Source: an uncultured Coriobacteriaceae bacterium (GTDB taxonomy: Bacteria > Actinomycetota > Coriobacteriia > Coriobacteriales > Eggerthellaceae). Taken from it: a stretch of 53,906 nucleotides of DNA. Below the pieces are notes generated by a model. That model ran no database searches and was not told the DNA's origin. It saw only the letters and a program-made list of their open reading frames with translations. Below, piece by piece: positions 32,491 through 41,400 of this stretch. Made by a program: the position numbers and the translations under genes. The stretch's first letter is position 1, and each line of letters opens with the position of its first letter. The DNA lies in NCBI GenBank assembly GCA_900550055.1, contig URQU01000009.1, positions 1 through 53,906 on the forward strand, in the 5' to 3' direction.

Positions 32491-32859
32491 CTATTGCGCG
32501 GGGATGATCTCGATCCACTGGCCGTCGGGGTCGGCGATGAAGTACAGGCCCATGCGGGGGTTCTCCCGGATGATGCAGCCCATCTTCTCGTGGAGTTCAT
32601 GGAAGGCGTCGAAATCGTCCACGGCGAATGCGATGTGGGTGTCCTTGCCGCCGTTGTCGTAAGGCTCCACCTGCCCGCGGTTCCAGGTGAGCTCGATCTC
32701 GAAGGGCGCCTCGTCGTTTGCCATAAAGGTGTTGGTCCAGGAGCCGTCCTCGGGGCCCATCTCGCGCACCACCTTCATGCCGAGCGCCTCTTGATAGAAC
32801 TTGATGGTTGCTTCCTTGTCCAGCACGTGGGTGCAGCGATGGACGAACTTCGCTTTCAT
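32491..32859 (-). CDS. Glyoxalase I-like protein (VOC family)
   Basis: A 122-residue single-domain vicinal-oxygen-chelate protein similar to GloA. All four metal ligands can be aligned: His7, Glu in FEIELTW, His in KDTHIAF and Glu in WIEIIPA. It would convert a methylglyoxal-thiol adduct to a lactoyl thioester. Actinobacteria lack glutathione as a rule, so another thiol or a different substrate is possible. Start MKAKFVH has AAAGGAGG upstream; the frame is open to 33024 but that extension looks non-coding. Confidence 0.88.
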   Translation of the reverse strand: MKAKFVHRCTHVLDKEATIKFYQEALGMKVVREMGPEDGSWTNTFMANDEAPFEIELTWNRGQVEPYDNGGKDTHIAFAVDDFDAFHELHEKMGCIIRENPRMGLYFIADPDGQWIEIIPAQ

Positions 32860-33117
32860 GGCATGCCTCCTTTGGATGCGGGCTTTGCCCTTTGCGTCGG
32901 CGCCTGCCGGCGGCCTTCTGGCGGGCGGGTGCTCAGTTGGATCATTTTTCAGACTGTAATGGTAGAGTTTATCTTTTCCCGTACGGAACGTTGCCGACGG
33001 GTAGATAGTTGCCAGCGCTAACATATAATCGCGACAGGGGACGTGAGTGCAAGGATTTGCGTCGGTCGCAAGCGGAAATCCGTGTCAGCTGCAACGTGTC
33101 AGCAAGTTGCCTGCGCG

Positions 33118-33768
33118 CTACAGGAGCCGGTATGTGCGGCCTTCGTAGTCGATGACGCCTTCCTTGCGCAGCTTCGACAGCTCGTTCGACAACGCGCTGC
33201 GGTCGACGCTGAGGTAGCTTGCCAGCTTGGTTTGGCTGTAGGGGATGGTGAAGGCGCGGGTGCCGGCCTTTTTCTGCTGCTGCGAGAGGAAGGCGAGGAT
33301 CTTGCCCCGTATGGTTTTGGGGGTCATGGCGATGGCGCGGCGGTTCATGTCCAGGTTGCTTAGCGCTAAGGCGCGCATGAGGTTCGAGGAAATGTGCGAG
33401 TGACAGCCGCATTGCTTGGGGCAAGGGTGGATGATGCGCTCGGCTTTGAGCAGCACCACCTCGCAGGCCGAATCTGCCAGCACGTCGATGTCAAGGGGCT
33501 CCATGCTGCAGGCGTATCCGTGAGCGAAAAGCGAGCCGGGTCCCAAGATGTCCAGGATCGTCGTCTCGCCCCAGGCGTCCGAGACCTCGATCCTCACGCG
33601 TCCGGACAGGACGATGCCGAGGTATTCGGTGGGCTGGCCGGCGCGCATGATCCGCTCCTCCCGGCTGAAAGCCCTTCTTGTCGCCCCAAGGCAAGGTAGC
33701 ATCAAGTTCGCTTCGTCTTGGGCTATGCCGGCGAAAAGCATTGAAGAAGAAGTGGGGATATCAAGCAT
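33118..33768 (-). CDS. Crp/Fnr-family regulator, probably of the hybrid cluster protein gene
   Basis: A 216-residue regulator with an N-terminal cyclic-nucleotide-binding-like barrel (residues ~15-110), a hinge and a C-terminal winged helix (YSQTKLASYLSVDRSALSNEL). Between the domains is a cysteine/histidine cluster, HPCPKQCGCHSH (Cys116, Cys120, Cys122), a candidate Fe-S, heme or metal site. It is divergent from hcp, and HcpR-type Crp/Fnr proteins control hcp in other anaerobes, so a nitrosative-stress sensor is likely (inference). The ATG at 33768 is used; an in-frame GTG at 33777 is the alternative. Confidence 0.88.
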   Translation of the reverse strand: MLDIPTSSSMLFAGIAQDEANLMLPCLGATRRAFSREERIMRAGQPTEYLGIVLSGRVRIEVSDAWGETTILDILGPGSLFAHGYACSMEPLDIDVLADSACEVVLLKAERIIHPCPKQCGCHSHISSNLMRALALSNLDMNRRAIAMTPKTIRGKILAFLSQQQKKAGTRAFTIPYSQTKLASYLSVDRSALSNELSKLRKEGVIDYEGRTYRLL

Positions 33769-33778
33769 TGGCTTCACC

Positions 33779-33821
33779 TGTAGGTTCTACAACAGAAATG
33801 TATGAGACACCACAGTATAGT
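33779..33821 (+). promoter_or_regulatory. hcp promoter region with palindrome TGTAG-N3-CTACA
   Basis: A 13-bp inverted repeat (33779-33791) lies in the 95-bp gap between the Crp/Fnr gene and hcp, upstream of a possible -10 box TATAGT (33816-33821). The spacing suits a Crp-type activator at about -40, but the sequence differs from the classical TTGT-N8-ACAA pattern. Confidence 0.45.
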
Positions 33822-33863
33822 GCAGTCACTTCGAAAAGACACCCTTTGATTGAGGAGCGTGAA

Positions 33864-35438
33864 ATGACTGACGGGAACATGTTCTGCTTCCAATGCGAGC
33901 AAACGGCGGGATGCACCGCCTGCACCGGAGCCGCCGGCGTATGCGGCAAGACCGCCGATGTGGCTCGGCTGCAAGACGAGTTGACCGGGACGTTGGTCGC
34001 CCTGGCCCGAGCAGAGAACGGCGGAAAGGGGGATTCCGAGTCCGATGGGCTTATGCTCGAAGGCATGTTCGCCTGCGTGAGCAACGTCAGTTTCGACCCC
34101 GAGGCCATCGCCGCCCTTGAGCGCCGCGTTCGCGCTAAGGCTATCGCCCTGGGCGAATTCGATCTGTACGATATGGGCGGGTTGTGGGATGCTCAGGAGG
34201 ATATCCGCAGCCTGAAGAGCTTGCTGCTTTTCGGCATGCGCGGCGTGGCGGCGTATGCCTATCATGCGCAGGCGTTGGGGAAGTCGGACCCTGCTGTGAC
34301 AGCGTTCCTGTATGAGGGTATGCGGGCCGTCGGCTCCGATCTGGGCATGGACGAGCTGCTGCCTTTGGTTCTCAAGTGCGGCGAGGTCAACTTGGCCGCT
34401 ATGGCGGCTTTGGAGGACGCGAACATCTCCGCCTACGGCAAGCCCGAGCCCGCGACGGTTGAGCTCAAGGTTGAGGCGGGCCCCTTCATCGTGGTCACCG
34501 GCCACGACCTGCACGATCTCAAGCAGCTTTTGGAGCAGAGCGAAGGCCGCGGCGTGAATGTGTACACCCACGGCGAGATGCTCCCCGCAAACGCCTATCC
34601 CGAGTTGCGCAAGTATCCGCACCTGAAAGGCAACTACGGTACCGCATGGCACAACCAGCGCAAGGAATTCAAGGACCTTCCCGCGCCGATCCTGTGGACT
34701 ACCAACTGCCTGCTGAAGCCGGATGAGTCGTATGCCGATCGCGTATTCACCACCGGTCCTGTGAGTTCCCCGGGTGCGTGTACCGTTGAGGTTCGCGACG
34801 ACGGCACCAAAGATTTCTCGGCCCTTATCGATAAGGCGCTGGAGCTGGGCGGTTGGGCCGCTGATCGGACCTTCACCGGCATCAACGGCGGCACCAGCGT
34901 CACCACTGGTTTCGGCTACGACACCGTGATGAGCGTCGCTCCCGCCGTCATCGATGCGGTCAACTCCGGCGATATCAAGCGCTTCATCCTGCTGGCGGGC
35001 TGCGACGGTATGCGCAAGGAGCGCAGCTACTACACCGATTTCGCCAAACTGGCGCCTTCCGATTCGGTTATTCTGACTCTGGCCTGCGGAAAGTATCGCT
35101 TCAACGACTTGGATCTGGGCAGCATCGACGGTATTCCGCGCTTGTTGGACATCGGTCAGTGCAACGACGCCTACGGTGCGATCAAGATCGCGCTTGCGCT
35201 GGCGGATGCCTTTGACTGCGGCGTGAACGATTTGCCGCTTTCCATGGTGCTTTCCTGGTATGAGCAGAAGGCGGTGTGCATCTTGCTCACGCTGCTGCAC
35301 CTGGGCATCAAGGGCATCTACTTGGGTCCCACGCTTCCGGCGTTCGTGAGCCCTGGCGTGCTACAGGTGCTGGTGGACAACTACGGTATCCGCCCCATAT
35401 CCACCCCCGAGGCAGACCTTGCCCAGATTATGAGCTAG
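33864..35438 (+). CDS. hcp: Hybrid cluster protein / hydroxylamine reductase
   Basis: A 524-residue Fe-S protein. The N-terminal cysteine set MFCFQCEQTAGC...GVCGK (Cys8, Cys11, Cys20, Cys27 among them) holds the cubane cluster, and hybrid-cluster motifs ILLAGCDGM, CGKYRFN and GQCNDAYGA appear in the C-terminal half. HCP reduces hydroxylamine and, in vivo, nitric oxide. ATG 33864 has GAGGAGCG upstream; a much longer frame from 33678 overlaps the divergent gene and is rejected. No hcr reductase gene follows. Confidence 0.95.
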   Translation: MTDGNMFCFQCEQTAGCTACTGAAGVCGKTADVARLQDELTGTLVALARAENGGKGDSESDGLMLEGMFACVSNVSFDPEAIAALERRVRAKAIALGEFDLYDMGGLWDAQEDIRSLKSLLLFGMRGVAAYAYHAQALGKSDPAVTAFLYEGMRAVGSDLGMDELLPLVLKCGEVNLAAMAALEDANISAYGKPEPATVELKVEAGPFIVVTGHDLHDLKQLLEQSEGRGVNVYTHGEMLPANAYPELRKYPHLKGNYGTAWHNQRKEFKDLPAPILWTTNCLLKPDESYADRVFTTGPVSSPGACTVEVRDDGTKDFSALIDKALELGGWAADRTFTGINGGTSVTTGFGYDTVMSVAPAVIDAVNSGDIKRFILLAGCDGMRKERSYYTDFAKLAPSDSVILTLACGKYRFNDLDLGSIDGIPRLLDIGQCNDAYGAIKIALALADAFDCGVNDLPLSMVLSWYEQKAVCILLTLLHLGIKGIYLGPTLPAFVSPGVLQVLVDNYGIRPISTPEADLAQIMS

Positions 35439-35464
35439 CTGGCCGATCGTTTCCCTTTGGGCGC

Positions 35465-35521
35465 ACCGCGGTCTTGTCGTCCCCTTCGTTGGGAAAACGG
35501 CTTAGGGGCGATGACCGCGGT
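35465..35521 (+). terminator. Long hairpin after hcp
   Basis: ACCGCGGTC (35465-35473) pairs with GACCGCGGT (35513-35521), and a second stem (TCCCC with GGGGC) can form inside it. It lies 26 bp after the hcp stop. Confidence 0.65.
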
Positions 35522-35545
35522 TCCGCTCCGCTAGAATCAGACCAG

Positions 35546-35680
35546 GTGGCGGCGAAAACCAAGCCTTACCCGGGACGGCTGACAACTCATTTCGTTGTCA
35601 GCGATGTATCCGATTTGGATGATGAATTGTTTGATTGGGCCGAACAAGCATATCGATTTGCCAACCGTATTGCCGTTTGA
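35546..35680 (+). pseudogene. C-terminal fragment of a DUF5655-like gene
   Basis: A 44-codon stretch encodes KPYPGRLTTHFVVSDVSDLD and ELFDWAEQAYRFANRIAV before a stop. It resembles the tail of DUF5655-type proteins (elleWlreAYefA). No upstream coding part remains. Confidence 0.5.
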
Positions 35681-35693
35681 CGGTCCAGTCGCG

Positions 35694-35850
35694 CTATCCT
35701 TTCCGGACGTACCCTGTCGCAGGGCCGGCTTCCACCTTCTCGATTTGACCGCCTGCCAACAGATCCGATAAGGCGCGCTCGATGGTGGTCTGGCTGATGT
35801 CCCGGCATGCGACGGCGATGCCGTTTTCAAGCGTTTTCGCGAGTCTCAAG
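35694..35850 (-). pseudogene. C-terminal winged-helix fragment
   Basis: On the minus strand a stretch of about 50 codons reads LAKTLENGIAVACRDISQTT and ERALSDLLAGGQIEKVEAG, ending GYVRKG-stop. It resembles the C-terminal winged helix of Fic-type or similar proteins (tieraLkeLvkeGkIekvGsG). No start or upstream domain is present. It converges on the DUF5655-like fragment. Confidence 0.5.
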
Positions 35851-36066
35851 GGGTTTTCTTCTCGATTTCGCGGGCAAGCATGGGAAAAGCCTTATGAACG
35901 GTATGGACGGGAGAGGGAGTTGGAGATGCCGAAAGGCCTTATGTTGCCTGAAAAACAGCAATAAATAGTCTACCCTTTTACGAAAACATGAGGAGTAGTA
36001 CGCTCTCTACTTTATTATGTCCATTGCTAATCGGCCCCTATTCATCAGAAAATCCCTAGTGTGGAG

Positions 36067-36088
36067 TTAATCACTAAGTGTAGATTAA
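36067..36088 (+). promoter_or_regulatory. Inverted repeat TTAATC-N10-GATTAA upstream of the radical SAM gene
   Basis: TTAATC (36067-36072) and GATTAA (36083-36088) lie 25 bp before the start codon, inside an A/T-rich tract (35950-36100) that contrasts with the surroundings. AGTGTGGAGTTAA and AGTGTAGATTAA also form an imperfect direct repeat here. It is a candidate operator. Confidence 0.4.
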
Positions 36089-36112
36089 CGGTTCTTAAGG
36101 GGAGGATGCGAA

Positions 36113-37540
36113 ATGAAGGCTACCGATCAGATTAAGCGCGCTGCGATGATGAAAACCATCGGCTATTTTCTCGATGATCCCGAGAAGAACATCGTCAAGA
36201 TCATGGACATGGTCGACAAGGTTGCCCCTGCCGATGTGTTCCCGTCTCAGCGCAAGGCGTTTCGCGGGGCGATCGATTCCAAGAACAACTGGTATCAGCT
36301 CATCATGCGCGTTATGGACCTGAATCCCGAGGTGCGCGACGATCTTATTAAGAACCTTATCGTGGATGGCAACCTTATGGCGTGGCCGCGTCAGGAGGAG
36401 ATGCGTAAGCGGCACCAATGCAACATCCCTTGGGCGATCCTGATCGACCCGACCAGCGCCTGTAACCTGCACTGCACCGGCTGCTGGGCTGCCGAGTACG
36501 GGCACAAGTTGAACCTTTCGTACGAGGATATCGATTCCATCATCAACCAGGGCGTGGAACTTGGCATCCATATTTACATCTACACTGGCGGAGAGCCGTT
36601 GGTGCGCAAGAAGGACCTCATCCGCCTGTGCGAAGCGCATCCCGATTGCAGCTTCCTGTGCTTCACGAACTCCACCCTTATCGACGAGGAGTTCTGCCAG
36701 GATATGATCCGCGTTAAGAACTTCGTGCCGGCGATCAGCGCCGAGGGGTCCGAGGAGACGACGGACGCGCGCCGCGGCGAGGGCGTTTACCGGAAGGTCG
36801 GTCATGCCATGGAGCTGCTTCGCAAGCATGGCCTGCCTTTCGGCGTGTCGGCTTGCATAACCAGCGCCAATGCCGATACGGTGGGTTCCGAGGAATTCAT
36901 CGACTGGATGATCGATCAGGGTGCCCTTTTCTGCTGGGTGTTCAACTACATGCCGGTGGGGATGGCTTCCCCGGCTGATTTGATGCTCACCGTCGAGCAG
37001 CGCGAGCGCATGTATCACTTCGTCCGCGAGATGCGCGAGAAGAAGCCGCTGTTCCTCATGGATTTTCAAAACGACGGCGAGTTCGTGGGCGGCTGCATCG
37101 CGGGTGGTCGACGCTATCTGCACATCAACGCGGCGGGAGATGTCGAGCCTTGCGTGTTCATTCATTATTCGAACGCAAACATCCATGACATGTCGCTGTT
37201 GGAATGCCTCAAATCGCCCATCTTCATGCAGTACTACGAGGGGCAGCCGTTCAACGACAACCTGTTGCGTCCTTGTCCGATGCTAGAGAATCCGCAGGCT
37301 CTTGAGTCGATGGTCGAAAAGTCCGGCGCGAAGTGCACCGACTTGCAGGAAGAGGAGCCCGTCGAGCATCTTTGCGGGAAATGCAAGGATTTCGCTCGGG
37401 AATGGGCGCCCGTGGCGGAGGAGCTGTGGGAAAACCCGGCAGATCCCCGTTATCCCTACCGAAAAGATGTTACCGCGAACATGGCCGACACCGATAAAGA
37501 CAAGTTCAAGAAGCAGAACAGGAAGTTTGCTCGACTGTAG
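36113..37540 (+). CDS. Radical SAM protein
   Basis: A 475-residue radical S-adenosylmethionine enzyme. The cluster motif C-x3-C-x2-C is Cys117, Cys121 and Cys124 (CNLHCTGC), followed by a GGEP motif (IYTGGEPLV). The C-terminal part has further cysteines (GGCIAGGRRYLHINAAGDVEPCVF, and LCGKCKDF), consistent with a SPASM-like auxiliary cluster domain. The N-terminal 100 residues form a helical extension. The substrate is unknown and there is no peptide precursor gene next to it. GGGGAGG precedes the ATG. Confidence 0.88.
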   Translation: MKATDQIKRAAMMKTIGYFLDDPEKNIVKIMDMVDKVAPADVFPSQRKAFRGAIDSKNNWYQLIMRVMDLNPEVRDDLIKNLIVDGNLMAWPRQEEMRKRHQCNIPWAILIDPTSACNLHCTGCWAAEYGHKLNLSYEDIDSIINQGVELGIHIYIYTGGEPLVRKKDLIRLCEAHPDCSFLCFTNSTLIDEEFCQDMIRVKNFVPAISAEGSEETTDARRGEGVYRKVGHAMELLRKHGLPFGVSACITSANADTVGSEEFIDWMIDQGALFCWVFNYMPVGMASPADLMLTVEQRERMYHFVREMREKKPLFLMDFQNDGEFVGGCIAGGRRYLHINAAGDVEPCVFIHYSNANIHDMSLLECLKSPIFMQYYEGQPFNDNLLRPCPMLENPQALESMVEKSGAKCTDLQEEEPVEHLCGKCKDFAREWAPVAEELWENPADPRYPYRKDVTANMADTDKDKFKKQNRKFARL

Positions 37541-37936
37541 CCTTGCGAGCGCAAGGGGAGGGTGCTTTGGCGCCTTTCCCTTCGCGAAAGACCGGGCATG
37601 AACCGAGAGCTGCGGACGCGGTCGTCGGAGGAATCGAAATAGGAAGGGCCGAACGTTGAGCGAGCTGAGATGATTGCGCGTTTTGAAGGCATTCTCGGCG
37701 ATTCCCGGTTTCTTGGAGCTTTGATGCGGGGAATGCGTTGATGCCGACCTACGGTGTGGCGGCGCGCGGTTTCGATGGAGGTGCGTTCCGCAATAGGGAC
37801 GGCTTGCATAAAGGTTTTGATGCAATGGGTTGGCCCCGGAGCTTTTCCGGGGCCAACCCATTTCTTTTTCCTGATGCCCCTTGTGCTCGGTTGATCGCGC
37901 AGACGCTTAAGCAGCCTTGCCGCGGTTTGAACGGGG
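37541..37936. other. Intergenic region with a strong orphan terminator
   Basis: No gene is supported between the radical SAM stop and the repeat at 37937. A short frame around 37658-37738 ends ARFEGILGDSRFLGALMRG and might be gene debris, but I cannot assign it. Confidence 0.4.
37826..37869 (+). terminator. Strong rho-independent terminator
   Basis: TGGGTTGGCCCCGGA (37826-37840) pairs perfectly with TCCGGGGCCAACCCA (37846-37860), followed by TTTCTTTTT. It is the strongest terminator in the window, yet lies 285 bp after the nearest upstream stop codon. Confidence 0.9.
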
Positions 37937-38002
37937 ACAGGCCGAACAGGGGACGCAGCGCTGTTCGCAAATGAACAGTGCTATGTCCCCTGTTCGGCCT
38001 GT
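37937..38002. repeat. Hairpin repeat, copy left of the pilus locus
   Basis: ACAGGCCGAACAGGGGAC (37937-37954) pairs perfectly with GTCCCCTGTTCGGCCTGT (37985-38002). The inner arms around GCAAAT pair imperfectly (CTGTTC with GAACAG). The copy at 46726-46779 shares GAACAGGGGACG, TTCGCAAA and GTCCCCTGTTCGG. It is REP- or MITE-like. Confidence 0.8.
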
Positions 38003-38012
38003 GGTATCACAG

Positions 38013-38372
38013 ACCCCCCTGACATTTAGTATTAGTTCGTCTTCCTGGTGGCTGCGGAACCGCTTGTCGCGTGTTGGCTGCGATGTCGTGGCTGTTGGTG
38101 CTGTCTCGTATAGTTCGCTGTGATGAGTCAGCCGTAAACAAGATGCTTCTATATGCTGTTTGACGTGATGAGATGGCTGATTTGACTGATGTGCGTGATA
38201 GGCGATCTTGCTTGATGTCATCCAGATTGCAAGATGTGAACCTGCTGAGCCTGAATCTACTCCGATGCCACGGAGCCGATTCATGCCTTCTTCAGGTATT
38301 TCTTTAATGTATGGCAGCTGTCAAGAGGAGTGACAATTTGCGCCTTTGATGATGATAGTAAGTCAGGGGGGT
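38013..38372. repeat. 360-bp segment bounded by exact 11-bp inverted repeats
   Basis: ACCCCCCTGAC (38013-38023) and GTCAGGGGGGT (38362-38372) are exact reverse complements, and the similarity continues inward with TTAGTAT against TTACTAT. No long gene lies inside. The right end is 83 bp before the pilus adhesin start. It may be an invertible promoter segment or a small non-autonomous mobile element. No target-site duplication is evident. Confidence 0.55.
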
Positions 38373-38454
38373 ACTTTATGATAAAAAAATGACACCCTCG
38401 GTGTTTCGGGGTAGTTGTACGGATCCATGCCTTCGAGCTTTGGTGGGTGTGATT

Positions 38455-41400
38455 ATGGTAAAAAGACGAGGCTGCTCTATATGCTGCGTTTTGTGCGCCG
38501 CTTTCGCGATTGTTGCGGCGTTTTGCTTTTGCGACGTCGCGTCCCCTGTTCGTGCTGAGGGTGCTCAGAAAGCGTCGGCGTCGATCCCGATTAACAAGGA
38601 TACGGCGACTGTTACGGTCAATCTCTTCGCCGACGAGTATCACAACAAGCCCCTTGACGGCGCTGTGACGTCCGCTACGCATTTATACGGAGCCTTTTCG
38701 GCGCACTTCTTGCACGGCAAGGCGCCCTCTGTCGGCAACGAAGTCGCCGTGTATTATTTTCCCGATACCATCGTCGTTGATGACAACGTCGGCGGCGACC
38801 TTATAGAGGGATCGGGCGCCGACGCCGTTAAAGCCGGCACGTGGAAAATCGAGAACAATAAGGCCATCTTCACGTTTAACGAAAGCTGGCTTAAGGACAA
38901 TCCTGCGGACATCTACGTTGCGGCGAATTTCTCGTTCGAGCTTGCGAATAAAGACACCGGTTCGGGTGGCAGCGCAATCGTTGAGTTCCCTGGTGCGGGG
39001 TCGATCAAGATCGATACCAAGGACGGTAACGTCACGGGGGCGAAGTCGGGAGCCTTCTCCCAGAGTGCCGATGGTGTGGCCAAGGTTACCTGGACCGTGA
39101 CCCTGGGCGTCGAATCGTATGCCACGAACGTCAAGTTCGCCGATATGCTCGGTGACAACTTCAGCTTCGTGGACGGCAGTTTCACGCTTGATGGCAAAAA
39201 GCTTGATCCGCAGCCGACGATCGACGGTCAGATTGCGACCCTCGACAATCTGGGCAACCTTTCCCAGGGAAACCATACGATCACGTATGAAACGGTGTTG
39301 AAGAGCGGCGTTTCCTTGAACAACGGTGAATATATCGACAAGCAGGAAGCCTCCAAAAACACGGCAACGTGGGAGTGGGGCGGCGCCGGCGATCGGCAGA
39401 ACGGCACGGTCACGGCTGCGCCTGGCAAGTTTCGCTATGACATGATTGCCAAGTCCAACGGCTCGGGCACGCCGTCCGACATCACGTGGACGGTCACGCT
39501 CAACCGAGGTGAGCTCAAGGCCGACATGAGCGGCTACAAGTTCACCGATACTCTTGACGCTAAACAGACCTATATAGGGAGCTATACGGTTTACAAGGGC
39601 AGCTCGGGCTCGGAGGTTCTTGCGACCGGCATGCTCGATACGTCGCAGAGCTCGTTTACCTACACGTTCCCGACCGATCTTGCCGACAAATACGCCACCT
39701 ACCGCATCGTCTATCACACCAAGATGAACGACACGAGCTCGTACGACACCGTGCGCAACGACGCGACCATCGAGCGCGAAGGCTCCGTTTCCGGCACTGG
39801 CGAAGGCAGGTTCACGCCGCAGCTTGTGGGCACGCCGATCACCAAGAGGCTTGTGAGCTCCGATGAGGCTGCGACGACGGGTAGGGCGACGTGGGAGACG
39901 CGTGTCGCGCTGAAGGCGATCGTCGATGCGGTCCATCCGGATAAGGTGACGGTAAAGGACACGTTTCAGACGGCGTGGTCGCAGAATATCGGCGTCGATC
40001 TAGATTCCATTACCATCAAAATCGGCGAAACCGTGCTGGTGCGAGGGCAGAACGCCGACTGGAAGCTAACGGACAACTACGCGGTCGGTGGAATAAAGAG
40101 AAACTTCAACCTTGACATATATGTCAACGACAAAGTGAAAGCGGCCCTTGAGAACGAGGACTACGCTGTTATCACATACGCCACCACATCCGATGCATTG
40201 CCGGGTTGGTACTCGAACTTCGCATCGGTCAGCGTCAACGGCAAGGCATACCTCACGAACCCTATCTATTACTACCTTGATCAAGAAACGACGCCTGCGG
40301 TTGAGAAGCCGGAAGCGGAGTCGAAAGTCGTTTGGGACGAGGGCTTCGATTGGAGTGCCGTTGATGGCTCGAACGAGAAGGGCGCATGGGTTGTCGACTG
40401 GACGGTGTACGCGAATCGCCAAAAGAGCGCGGCAGGGGAGTATTACGGAGCTGGAAAGCTGGGCGGCGCACCGCTGAACATCATCGATGCCCTTCCGGAC
40501 GGTATGAGCTATGTTTCGGGCTCGGCCAAGTTCACGCTGGTGCAGAACACCTACGATAAGCATACGGGGTATTATGGCGGAAATGAAAGCAGAACTGTTG
40601 TCACCGACCAGCAGCTTGCCGCCGGCAACGTTAGCAGCGACGGCAACGCAGTCACTTTCTCCGTCCCCACCACGGCGCTCGGCGATTATGCCGGCTACGC
40701 GAAGCTCACGTACAAGACGGCAGTCAAGCGCGGCGCGCTCGATGTCTCCAAAAACGAGACGACGTTCACCAACTCGGCCAGCGCCGAGTCGGGAAACAAG
40801 AAGTTCGAATCCGGTAGCGGCACCGTCGCCATCAAGAACAACGTGCTCGCAAAGACCGGCGCGCAGGTGGATAGCAGCAACCGCATCAAGTACACCATCC
40901 TGGTCAACGAGTCGGCCGTCGACCTTATGCGCACAAGCGATTTCCTGGAGCTTGTCGACACCATGGACGCCAAATGCACGCTGGTGCCGTCGACGCTGAA
41001 GGTTTACGAATGGGGCAACGGTACTTGGCAGCTGCTGGGTGATAGCGCCTATTCATCAAAGATGGAACAGGTTGACGGCGGCGCCGGTACGTGCACGAAG
41101 CTGACCCTCAACGTGCCCGATGAGAAATACCTCAAGGTCGAGTATGAGGTCATCCCAAGCGGAAATCCCGGCGACAAGGTTTTCCTTTCCAATACCGCCA
41201 AGCTTACGGGCGTGGTGGAAGGCGCCGCGACCGATGCTCAAACCTGGACCGTCAAGAACGTCTCGGCCAGCGCGGGCGGCAACGGCTACGGCATTACGAT
41301 GACCAAGTACGATAAACAGCAGGTTGGCGCAACGCTTAAGGGCGCGGAGTTCACCCTTTATAGCGTGGACATGGACCAGGCTGAAACGGTGGGCGTGGAG

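Noticed and set aside
33678..33863. N-terminal extension of hcp in the open frame
   Set aside because: It would overlap the divergent Crp/Fnr gene and adds residues before the conserved cysteine motif. A good ribosome-binding site supports 33864.
37660..37700. CTGAGAT-like sequence reminiscent of a thiamine pyrophosphate riboswitch
   Set aside because: The other conserved box of the TPP aptamer is missing and no thiamine gene follows.
37907..38284. Minus-strand open frame across the inverted-repeat segment (possible transposase)
   Set aside because: The translation has no transposase motif and runs through the hairpin repeat; it cannot be supported as a gene.
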